DNA of 21,327 nt from MnTg04 sp964568075 (lineage in GTDB: Bacteria > Pseudomonadota > Gammaproteobacteria > Steroidobacterales > MnTg04). Below the pieces are notes generated by a model. The model ran no database searches. It saw only the letters and a program-made list of their open reading frames with translations, and was not told where the DNA came from. Location of the stretch: positions 1 to 21,327 of the forward strand of contig CAZMOM010000043.1 in assembly GCA_964568075.1 (NCBI GenBank), written 5' to 3'. The position numbers and the translations under genes are program-made. Shown piece by piece: positions 1 to 6,800 of the stretch. Positions within the stretch are counted from its first letter, which is position 1, and each line of letters begins with the position of its first letter.

Positions 1-48
1 GAAAGTGTTACCCATGTCTCCGGTATGGAGTGTTACCTTTGTCTCAGG
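1..48. repeat. Direct repeats at the end of an insertion sequence lying outside the window
   Basis: Two 19-bp copies beginning GTGTTACC and ending TGTCTC-N-GG lie at 5-23 and 30-48 (period 25, 16 of 19 identical). Short, spaced, near-identical direct repeats of this kind are typical of the multiple terminal repeats of IS21/IS481-like elements. The element body would be to the left of base 1, so family and length cannot be decided here. The call rests on repeat structure and remembered resemblance only. Confidence 0.45.
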
Positions 49-288
49 AAGCACATCAAAGGGTTATGGTTATCCGGAAACTAATTCCCTTTCTCTATAA
101 GTGCTCTGTAAGTGTTGCATAGCCTTTTTTCAGGTTATGTCCAGGACGTTTCAGAGAGGTCCGCTTTCGACCCATGCCAGATTTTCCGGGGTGCTGTCGA
201 ATATGGAGACGATCGGCGCAGAGATGTAGTGCCACAGTTCGAAATTTAGCTCTAATGTGACTAATGTGATCGAAGATAGGAGGTGAGT
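49..288. other. Intergenic stretch with a half palindrome and a 9-bp tandem repeat
   Basis: No credible gene is seen. The stretch contains a half copy of the dispersed palindrome (GGTCCGCTTTCGA at about 158-170, with no matching right arm). A perfect 9-bp tandem repeat CTAATGTGA (252-260 and 261-269) lies just ahead of the ribosome binding site of the next gene. A regulator could bind the tandem repeat, but nothing in the sequence proves it. Confidence 0.4.
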
Positions 289-705
289 ATGCTGGTGTTT
301 AGGAAACCAAAATCCGTTGATTGGTACCACAACAGCGCCCAGTGTTTAGATGATATTGATGTCACTGTCGAGCCATGGACAGGCGCACTTCAAATAAGTT
401 TTGATGCCACTAAGGATAAGTCCGGTGAGCGCCATACGACAGTGAAAATCCTTTTGGCTGAAAGGGAAGTTGAAAATTGGTATGACCGACTAGTTCAAGG
501 ACGAAAGAATGAACTACGCGAGACTCAAAGAGAAGTCAAAAAACTCAATAAAAAAATGGAATACACTTTTGATCAAATTGAAAATCATATCGTTAAGTTG
601 GACGAAAAGTGGACGCACTCAACCGCTGAAAGCGATGAAGAAGCTGTTTGGGAAAAACTTAAAACGCCATTAGAGAAATTGCTTGAACAGAGATATGTTA
701 CATAG
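289..705 (+). CDS. Unknown protein of 138 aa with a helical C-terminal half
   Basis: I do not recognise the family. The start is placed at ATG 289 because a near-ideal Shine-Dalgarno AGGAGGTGA (278-286) ends just before it; the GTG at 283 lies inside that site and would add only two residues. The N-terminal half is mixed (contains a WYHNS and a PWTGALQISFDA stretch). The C-terminal half, from about residue 70, is rich in K, E, L and Q and likely forms a long helix or coiled coil (ELRETQREVKKLNKKM). No signal peptide or membrane segment is seen. It stands alone between the left insertion-sequence end and the IS1595-type element, in A/T-richer DNA than the central cluster, which fits a recently acquired gene. 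Confidence 0.7.
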   Translation: MLVFRKPKSVDWYHNSAQCLDDIDVTVEPWTGALQISFDATKDKSGERHTTVKILLAEREVENWYDRLVQGRKNELRETQREVKKLNKKMEYTFDQIENHIVKLDEKWTHSTAESDEEAVWEKLKTPLEKLLEQRYVT

Positions 706-793
706 CAGCCGCCCCAACCAGAATGTATTTTTCGCTCTATATGCTCGCGAAAACTCGCGTGTTAGCCAAATAGTTATGTGATTCAAGCAGTCA

Positions 794-814
794 TGTTCGC
801 TTTTGGCCGAAAGC
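794..814. repeat. Copy of the dispersed palindrome, interrupted by the IS1595-type element
   Basis: The run TGTTCGCTTTTGGCCGAAAGC is an imperfect palindrome centred on GGCC and related to the copies at 18380 and 21241. The IS1595-type element inserted into its right flank: the 8-bp target duplication (812-819) begins within the right arm. The continuation of the pre-insertion sequence is at 3592 onward (ttatgccg). Confidence 0.6.
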
Positions 815-819
815 CGGCT
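812..819. repeat. Left target-site duplication AGCCGGCT
   Basis: The identical octamer occurs at 3584-3591, directly outside the right inverted repeat. Eight bp is the duplication length known for the IS1595 family. The octamer is its own reverse complement, so the duplication and an extension of the inverted repeat cannot be told apart by sequence alone. Confidence 0.7.
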
Positions 820-832
820 CGGGATTATCCCC

Positions 833-861
833 TTGACATATGTAATAAGATAAGCCATACT
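833..861 (+). promoter_or_regulatory. Promoter of the transposase inside the left inverted repeat
   Basis: A consensus -35 box TTGACA (833-838) is followed after 17 bp by CATACT (856-861), a one-mismatch -10 box. A ribosome binding site AGGAGGC (876-882) and the start codon follow. The -35 box is part of the inverted repeat, so transposase binding to the end could repress its own promoter (inference). Confidence 0.65.
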
Positions 862-884
862 TGCCTCACATTAGTAGGAGGCAA

Positions 885-1754
885 ATGATGGCTAAACAGT
901 TTACGGTTACAGATTTCTTCAAGCGTTTCCCCGATGATGATACGTGCTTGGATCATCTTATGAAGATCCGATACGGCTTTGAGCTTGATTGCCCGAAGTG
1001 CTCTAAGCATGGCAAGTTCTCGAAGATATCCAAGCAGCCTGCTTATCAGTGTGCATGGTGCGGTCATCATATTCATCCTATGGCCGGAACTCCCTTTGAA
1101 CGATCCCGCACCTCGCTCCAAAAGTGGTTCTACGCTATGTATTTGTTCACTACTTCTCGGCATGGTGTCCCTGCTAAAGAACTACAACGTCAGCTTGGAG
1201 TGACGTATAAGACAGCGTGGCGCATGGGCCATGAAATCCGTAAGTACATGGCCAACATTGACGGTACGCCTCCTATGACCGGACACGTTGAAGTCGATGA
1301 GACTTACATCGGTGGACGTAGGCCCAAGATCAAAGGTTTTACTGGTCGTGGAGCTAAAGGCAAAACTATTGTATTTGGCATCCTTGAGCGTGACGGCGAA
1401 CTGTACTGCAAGGTTGTGCCTACCGCTGGCCGTAAGTCTCTAATCCCTGAAATCCTCAAGCACGTCCCCAAAGGAACGCGCATCAGTTCCGATGAATGGG
1501 TGCCGTACCAAGTGCTTTCCGATCTAGGCTATGTACACGATACGGTTGACCACAGAAGCAAGGAATATGCTCGTGGCGACGTTCACGTGAACGGCCTAGA
1601 GAGTTTCTGGTCACAGCTAAAGCGCAGCATCAACGGAACGCATATCCATGTATCACGCAAGCATTTGCCGAAATACTTAGGTGAATTCGAGTATCGGTAC
1701 AACATGAGAGACAACCCGGAAGCTATGTTTTCCCGCTTGCTTTTGAGCTTTTAG
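885..1754 (+). CDS. IS1595 family (ISXO2-like) transposase
   Basis: This DDE-type transposase of 289 aa cuts and rejoins the element ends. The N-terminal zinc ribbon is visible as CPKC and CAWC pairs (about residues 35-65), followed by a helical region with a HTH-like stretch (ELQRQLGVTYKTAWRM). The catalytic core carries the family signatures VDETYIGGR (Asp138), SDEWVPY (Asp203) and HVNGLESFW (Asn236, Glu239). The start is taken at ATG 885 (or ATG 888), set by AGGAGGC at 876-882; the upstream TTG at 861 lies in the promoter -10 region and is unlikely. The length is normal for the family and no frameshift is seen, so it should be functional. Confidence 0.93.
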   Translation: MMAKQFTVTDFFKRFPDDDTCLDHLMKIRYGFELDCPKCSKHGKFSKISKQPAYQCAWCGHHIHPMAGTPFERSRTSLQKWFYAMYLFTTSRHGVPAKELQRQLGVTYKTAWRMGHEIRKYMANIDGTPPMTGHVEVDETYIGGRRPKIKGFTGRGAKGKTIVFGILERDGELYCKVVPTAGRKSLIPEILKHVPKGTRISSDEWVPYQVLSDLGYVHDTVDHRSKEYARGDVHVNGLESFWSQLKRSINGTHIHVSRKHLPKYLGEFEYRYNMRDNPEAMFSRLLLSF

Positions 1755-1787
1755 AACGCTCTTGTATACTTAACACCAGACCACAAA

Positions 1788-1979
1788 TCATAAGGGGGAT
1801 ACGCGACCTTCTTGCACCCAAAAGGCTGGCGCGTCTTCCTGGGTAATTTCAACTTCTACGCCCGCAGACGCCGTTGTGTCTGCCAAGGAAAAATGGCCTC
1901 GAATCCTACCGACAGTGCCAGTCATGTTGCCATGACGAACACGCTGCCCAATAGCAAAGTCTGAGGGTATTCCCACCAT
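1788..1979 (-). CDS. Possible small SH3-like protein (cargo of the IS1595 element)
   Basis: I do not recognise a named family. From ATG 1979 it would encode 63 aa; a GTG at 2024 would extend it to 78 aa and overlap the divergent gene at 1997. The stretch IGQRVRHGNMTGTVGRI followed by VEVEI and a terminal WVQEGRVSPL has the look of a small beta-barrel domain (KOW/SH3-like) as found in short phage and plasmid proteins. It fills an otherwise empty gap between transposase and the next cargo gene. Neither start has a good ribosome binding site, which is the main reason for doubt. Confidence 0.42.
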   Translation of the reverse strand: MVGIPSDFAIGQRVRHGNMTGTVGRIRGHFSLADTTASAGVEVEITQEDAPAFWVQEGRVSPL

Positions 1980-1996
1980 GTAATAGGGAGAAAGAT

Positions 1997-2353
1997 ATGT
2001 CTGTCCACGATAATTTAGTTTCACAGCTAATCACTCATTTAGTGGGAGATAGTTTTCAAAACATAAAGGCTGACTTGTCGGAATACGATCCACCAGATGC
2101 AATCTGGTGGACAAACAAGTCAGACGAAAAGTTCATACCGGACGCCACAGCCACGAAGAACGGTGTGCCGTTTATATTCGAGATCGAAACAGCAGATTCC
2201 ATTGGAATTGAGCACTCTGACGCACAATGGGAAATATTTGCGGCCAGTGCATCCAAAAATAACGGCCATTTCTGTCTCTACGTTGAAAAGGGAGCAGAAG
2301 ACGCAGCCAAACAAAGAGTTCTTGAGTTGGGAATTACTGCCGAGGTTTGGTGA
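1997..2353 (+). CDS. Small PD-(D/E)XK-like protein (cargo of the IS1595 element)
   Basis: It encodes 118 aa; ATG 1997 is preceded by GGGAG (1986-1990) at good spacing. The central segment has PDATATKNGVPFIFEIETAD, i.e. an Asp, then a beta strand ending in E-x-E-T, then SDAQWEIFAASA and a strand FCLYVEKGA. This order resembles the minimal core of PD-(D/E)XK nuclease-fold proteins, with ExE where active enzymes usually have ExK, so it may be a non-cutting binder or a divergent nuclease. No membrane segment or signal peptide is seen. A hairpin terminator follows directly (2361-2389). The fold is an inference from pattern only; the gene itself looks real. Confidence 0.75.
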   Translation: MSVHDNLVSQLITHLVGDSFQNIKADLSEYDPPDAIWWTNKSDEKFIPDATATKNGVPFIFEIETADSIGIEHSDAQWEIFAASASKNNGHFCLYVEKGAEDAAKQRVLELGITAEVW

Positions 2354-2360
2354 ACAAATA

Positions 2361-2389
2361 AAGAATCCGCCTATTTAGCGGGTTTCTTT
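2361..2389 (+). terminator. Hairpin terminator after the nuclease-like gene
   Basis: AAGAATCCGC (2361-2370) can pair with GCGGGTTTCTT (2379-2389) around a CTATTTA-type loop, ending in a T-rich run. It begins 8 bp after the stop codon of the preceding gene. Confidence 0.55.
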
Positions 2390-2399
2390 GTCTAAACAA

Positions 2400-2681
2400 A
2401 TGAACGCAGCAGAAAAAGACAAACTTTGGGCCGAACTCGACGCACTAGGAGAAGATCAAGTCCGAGAAAAACTCGGGCTTGGCCATTACGGCGACAGAAG
2501 AAGGGGCGGCGTAGAGGAATGGCTGCGACAAATAGATCAAGAACGATCAGACGAAAGGGATCGCTCCAACACATCAATAAGCCTAGACAGTCTGAAGATC
2601 ACCAGGAGCGCGAAGAATGCTGCGTGGGCAGCAGTAGTGATAGCGATAATTGCGATAATAGTCTCAATATTCATCTTCTAA
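2400..2681 (+). CDS. Small membrane-anchored protein (cargo of the IS1595 element)
   Basis: From ATG 2400 it encodes 93 aa; a TTG at 2388 in frame lies within the upstream hairpin and is less likely. No clear ribosome binding site is seen. The N-terminal two thirds are soluble and charged, with WAELDALGEDQVREKLGLG, then YGDRRRGGVEEWL, a pattern shared by many short accessory-region proteins as far as I recall. The last about 22 residues (AAWAAVVIAIIAIIVSIFIF) form one strong membrane helix, so the protein should be tail-anchored with its bulk in the cytoplasm. The function is unknown. It converges with the minus-strand gene 2678-2833, overlapping by 4 bases. Confidence 0.72.
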   Translation: MNAAEKDKLWAELDALGEDQVREKLGLGHYGDRRRGGVEEWLRQIDQERSDERDRSNTSISLDSLKITRSAKNAAWAAVVIAIIAIIVSIFIF

Positions 2682-2833
2682 CCATCCTTGGCGGGTTTCT
2701 TGTCTCTAGCCATACGGAGCAGGAGAGAATCAAACGCCTTCTTGCTCCCTTTGGTCGGATGCTCTGTAGCAAAGCGGTCTAGCTGCTTCTTCTTGCGAGC
2801 TTCTTCAAGGCTTAGATATTTACCCGTTGCCAT
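2678..2833 (-). CDS. 51-aa soluble protein with YLSLEEARK motif (cargo of the IS1595 element)
   Basis: This short gene starts at ATG 2833 and begins MATGKYLSLEEARKKKQLDR, then FATEHPTKGSKKAFDSLL and a lysine-rich tail. The pattern KYLSLEEARK..LDRF..EHP resembles small uncharacterised proteins I recall from bacterial accessory regions; I cannot confirm this without a search. It overlaps the end of the upstream membrane-protein gene (stop at 2820) by 14 bases, so the two probably share one transcript and are translationally linked. An AGG precedes the start at short distance. No catalytic motif is visible and the role is unknown. Confidence 0.65.
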   Translation of the reverse strand: MATGKYLSLEEARKKKQLDRFATEHPTKGSKKAFDSLLLRMARDKKPAKDG

Positions 2834-3527
2834 ACCTGTCTCTCACATCGAATAAAATGTCATCTTCACGCTGTAGATAAACATACGATTCATTCAAGCG
2901 ATCTGCATGAAGAAAATCAACCATGAAATCAAATTTTTGTCGCCGCCAGCCACCCCTTACCGCAATGCTGACCAAATTCTTAGATTGCGGCGTAACGGAC
3001 TGCTGCCCTTGCTCTAAAGTGACCCCACCAATCGTCTCACCCCAAAGAGAATGAATTGCTAGCTTGTGTGGCCTCGGAACCCTAAGTGTACAAATAGTTA
3101 ATTTTCTATCTTCGAAGGCTGCGCTGTTTAACTGAACCTCCTTATGCGTCACAAACGGACTTGCCCCTTTGTAAGACGGCACTACGGTAACGACAAGTTC
3201 TCCGCCTCTTATCTTCCTGATGAATTTTAATAAAACATATACGGCAACCCTTTCAGGGTCATCTCTTACATGTTCGGAATGCAATGTGTGAACATCAAAA
3301 AGCCTATTCCAATCACGCCAATATTTATGAAGCCAAGAATCTTTGTTGTATAAATCCTGTATTACCAGCCCTATCCAAAAGGCAACAAACAACAACGTGA
3401 TTGTTCCGAAAGGAATGTTCACCCAAAATGCTTGGTTTGCAGCATATTGTTCGAGCAACCACCGCAAAGGCAGAGGCAACAATATGCCAAGCACTGATAT
3501 ATGGGTGACTGGTGGACGATGCCGCAT
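2820..3527 (-). CDS. Membrane protein with two N-terminal helices (cargo of the IS1595 element)
   Basis: It encodes 235 aa and I do not recognise it. Two hydrophobic segments lie at about residues 9-27 (ISVLGILLPLPLRWLL) and 39-60 (IPFGTITLLFVAFWIGLVI). The remaining about 170 residues are soluble and predicted mostly beta (GGELVVTVVPSYKG, LTICTLRVPRP, YVYLQREDDILFDV). The layout, two helices plus a cytoplasmic domain, is seen in several small effectors, but no specific homology is claimed. The gene starts within 60 bp of the right inverted repeat and reads inward, opposite to the transposase. The 51-aa gene follows with overlap. Confidence 0.75.
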   Translation of the reverse strand: MRHRPPVTHISVLGILLPLPLRWLLEQYAANQAFWVNIPFGTITLLFVAFWIGLVIQDLYNKDSWLHKYWRDWNRLFDVHTLHSEHVRDDPERVAVYVLLKFIRKIRGGELVVTVVPSYKGASPFVTHKEVQLNSAAFEDRKLTICTLRVPRPHKLAIHSLWGETIGGVTLEQGQQSVTPQSKNLVSIAVRGGWRRQKFDFMVDFLHADRLNESYVYLQREDDILFDVRDRYGNG

Positions 3528-3556
3528 TCTGGAAGTGTACCCGAATCAGGGTATGA

Positions 3557-3583
3557 ATTACATATCTTTAGGGGATAATTCCG
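3557..3583. repeat. Right inverted repeat of the IS1595-type element
   Basis: Its reverse complement matches 820-846 at 23 of 27 positions, with the core ATTATCCCC and the inner ATATGTAAT conserved. The duplication AGCCGGCT follows at 3584-3591. Confidence 0.8.
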
Positions 3584-3591
3584 AGCCGGCT

Positions 3592-3883
3592 TTATGCCGA
3601 CGGTTTACGATCAGTTCGGCCCAAATGCGTAATAGCACGTCGGACGAGCCAGTAGGTAACCGCGGACCCCCCTAGTCGGCCAAGGATTCAGTAAGGGCGG
3701 GGGCCTTCTCTGTGTATCTCCCACACACAGCCCCGCTTCTTGCAGGATCCTGGTGTCACTGCCCATCAAATATTTTTTTTGGCGACTTGGTAAGATTGAT
3801 GACCTCATTGTTTTACTGCGGCGTGTTACGCCATAGGAGAATGACACCAGTGCCATATATCAGATCGTTCAGACCTGTCGAAG
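3592..3883. other. Intergenic stretch ahead of the methyltransferase cluster
   Basis: No gene longer than a mini-ORF is seen. The first bases continue the palindrome broken by the IS. The stretch then holds a composite hairpin (3697-3740), a T-run (about 3773-3780) and a ribosome-binding-site-like AGGAG (3835-3839) with a short reading frame. CTGGTGTCA (3750-3758) recurs inverted as TGACACCAG (3842-3850), a possible operator pair or chance. No strong -35/-10 pair was found, so the promoter of the cluster is not located. Confidence 0.45.
3697..3740 (+). terminator. Composite hairpin, possible terminator
   Basis: GCGGGG (3697-3702) pairs with CCCCGC (3731-3736), and inside it CTGTGT (3710-3715) pairs with ACACAG (3725-3730), with a 7-nt bulge on the left side. 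A short TTCTT follows. It would insulate the downstream cluster from transcription entering from the left. The U-tract is weak. Confidence 0.35.
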
Positions 3884-3891
3884 ATGCCTAA
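3841..3891 (+). promoter_or_regulatory. Mini-ORF overlapping the start of the methyltransferase gene
   Basis: A reading frame of 16 codons (MTPVPYIRSFRPVEDA) runs from ATG 3841 to TAA 3889-3891 and overlaps the ATG 3884 of the methyltransferase gene in another frame. AGGAG at 3835-3839 is one base from this ATG but well spaced for the in-frame GTG at 3850. The large gene itself has no ribosome binding site. A leader whose translation delivers ribosomes to ATG 3884 would explain this. A one-base frameshift joining the frames into a longer N-terminus is the alternative. Confidence 0.35.
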
Positions 3892-6800
3892 TCCAGAGGA
3901 ATTTTTATCAGATGAGGATCCGCGACCCCTGACACTGCAAGGGACGTCAGGTATTTCGGCCCACAGTTTGTTCGTCGGCCCTGGGCGACAAGGTTTAGAA
4001 GTTGCATTGGTTACCACTACGGTGAAACCGACTGACGGCACGCTTCAGTCGGTATGGGAAGCGCGGCGTTCCCATCGTGCAACACCTGTGCTTTTGGTCG
4101 CCCTCTACGGTGAACGAGCAGCAATTTGTGGTCCATCCGGACAGAGACCGCCGGTTCATTCTGACTTGAGCCCTGGACATGTGGAGCGACTTTGCCGAGA
4201 GGCGCTTCGTTTTCCGGATCGACATTCCGCACTGAATTTTCTCGCTCAAGCCCTGCCATCGTTGGGTACAGCACTGCCGGGTATCAGAAATGAAGGACTG
4301 TTGGCGTTGCACGAGCTCGAAAACGGGGCGCCCCGTCGCTCTGATTGGCAAAGTGCCTGCGACAAGGCAAGGCGCACCGTCGGCCAGCATGGCACTGAAC
4401 TATTGACTTCCTTCGGGTTTAGCATAGAACCGCTCGATAATTTGACCCAGCTCCTCCGGGCTGAGGATCAACGAACGGCCTTGGCTGTGCTTCTTGATCG
4501 GACCGAGACGGCAGAAGCGAGTACGCCCAGATTTAACAGTCTTTCGCCTATTTCTTATGCAATCTCCAAGGCAACCGCAGAAAACCTGCCCTGGGTAATC
4601 TTGGTGCAGAGCGATCGAATTCGCCTTTACTCCACGAAGATTGGCGTTGGCGTCGGCCGTCGGGGGCGGACAGAAACATATATAGAAAGTCAGCCGTCAT
4701 TGCTAAGTGACGAGCATATGGGGCTACTGTGGCTTCTCTTCTCAGCTGATGCGCTTAAGCCAGCGGGATCCATTGGGGAACTGCTGGAATCGTCCGAGCG
4801 GTTCGCCGGCGATCTTGCGGAACGGCTCAGAGACAGAATTTATGAAGAGGTAGTACCGCGCATAGCCACTGGAATAGTAAGCGCAAGAAACATTTCGAAT
4901 TTTACTGCGAACGAATTGCATCTGACGTACCAAATGGCGCTTACTGTTCTTTTCAGGCTCCTGTTCATTGCCTATGCAGAAGATAGAGACCTGCTGCCAT
5001 ATCGCTTTAACCAGGCATATCGCCGACGATCCCTTAAACAGAAGGCCCTCGAATTAGCTGAAGCGGCGGCGAACGATACGCCGATTGCGAAAGGAGAGTC
5101 GCACTGGAGTGAGGTTGCGCAACTCTGGCAGGCTGTTGCTGTCGGCAACCCGGAATGGGGTATTCCAGCTTACGATGGTGGATTGTTTTCGTCTGAACCA
5201 ACAACATCGGAAGTTGGAGCAGAACTGTCCGGTATGCGGCTTCCAAACAGTATATTTGAGCCCGCGCTTCGTGGTCTGCTACTGATCGAAACTGCGGAAG
5301 GCGCGCTCGGACCAGTCGATTTCCGCTCATTAGGTGTTCGCGAATTTGGAACTATTTATGAAGGGCTATTGGAAGCCGAGTTGTCCGTTGCTGATAGTGA
5401 TTTGGCCTTGGACAAAAAGGGAGCCTATGTACCTGCAAAAAACGAACTAGCCGTTGTTGTAAATAAAGGTAAGGTCTATCTCCATAATAGATCTGGCGTT
5501 CGCAAGTCCTCTGGTAGTTACTACACCAAGAGTTTTGCAGTAGAGCATTTGCTTGAAAGGACACTCGATCCAGCAATTCGGGATCACTTTTCACGTTTGG
5601 ATGATCTGGAGAACGTGGCCGCAGCGGAGCAATTCTTTGATTTTCGGGTGGCTGATATTGCAATGGGTTCTGGCCATTTTTTAATTGCTGCCATCGATCG
5701 AATTGAACACGCTATGGCTGCGTATCTCAGCCATCGGCCGCTTCCAATTATTTTGAAAGAGCTTTCTTTACTCAGGGCGGCAGCAGAGGATCACCTGGGT
5801 GAGCTGGCCCAGCAGAATCCTATCGAAGATGCTCAGCTTCTGCGACGAATGATTGCACGTCGCTGCATATATGGCGTTGACCTAAACGATCTCGCTGTCC
5901 AATTAGCTCGTCTTTCCGTGTGGATTCACACATTTGTTCCGGGACTACCGCTGTCGCTTCTTGATCACAATTTTGCCTGTGGAAATTCGCTTGTTGGTGT
6001 TGCATCAGTAGACGAAATTCGCACGAAGTTCGAGGAATTTGGAGGGGGTCTGTTTCCCATTGATGCTGAGTCGTTGCTGGGACATGCATCAAAACCGCTA
6101 AAGAGGCTTGCAACGATTGCCGATGCAAGTTTGAAAGATGTTTCAGCTGCTCGCGAAGCGGTAGCGGCTGCGGCAGAGGCAATTGCTCCGACTAAAGCGC
6201 TATGTGACATTATTACCGCAATGCCAATATCCAACGGCGCTATTCAGTTTCAGTTCGATCGTTGGGAGGAAGAACGTGAGACAATTGTTGCTAGTGCGGT
6301 TCATCAAACCGCTGTTCAGATGTTGTCGGACCTCGACGCACTACATTTCCCTGTCGCTTTTCCGGAAGTTTTTCTACGTGACAACAGTGGATTCGATGTA
6401 ATTATCGGCAATCCTCCGTGGCAGGAGGTCACGTTAGAGGAGCACGCATTTTGGGCGCGGCATTTTCCTGGCCTCCGCAGCTTGACTCAACGGGAAAGGA
6501 AACGCTTGCAAGAGGAGTTGAAGCAGTCACGCCCTGATTTGCAGTTGCAATACGAGATGGAACTCAATGAGGCAGAAAGGCTACGCAAAGTATTGGTTAG
6601 CGGCGCTTACCCAGGTATGGGAACTGGTGATCCTGATCTGTACAAGGCGTTCTGCTGGAGATTTTGGAATCTAACTCGAAATGATCAAGGTCGAATCGGT
6701 GTCGTACTTCCACGAAGCGCCCTTGCAGCGAAAGGGTCTACAGAATTTCGACAGACAATGATTACCAGATCTAGCAATGTAGATCTGACAATGTTATTGA

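Larger units (their letters stand above)
820..3583 (+). mobile_element. IS1595 (ISXO2-like) element carrying cargo genes, 2764 bp
   Basis: The borders are 27-bp imperfect inverted repeats at 820-846 and 3557-3583 (23 of 27 identical; core ATTATCCCC, then ATATGTAAT), flanked by the 8-bp duplication AGCCGGCT. The transposase sits next to the left end and reads inward. Simple members of the family are about 0.7-1.2 kb. Here about 1.8 kb of extra DNA follows the transposase and holds up to five small genes on both strands. Passenger genes are known in some IS1595 subgroups. The matching ends and intact transposase suggest a fairly recent, possibly still mobile unit. Confidence 0.85.

Noticed and set aside
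706..800. Integron attC site after the 138-aa gene
   Set aside because: CCCCAAC and GTTAGCC resemble attC boxes but break the RYYYAAC/GTTRRRY consensus, and there is no integrase or second cassette. The CGCGA/TCGCG hairpin there is too small to interpret.
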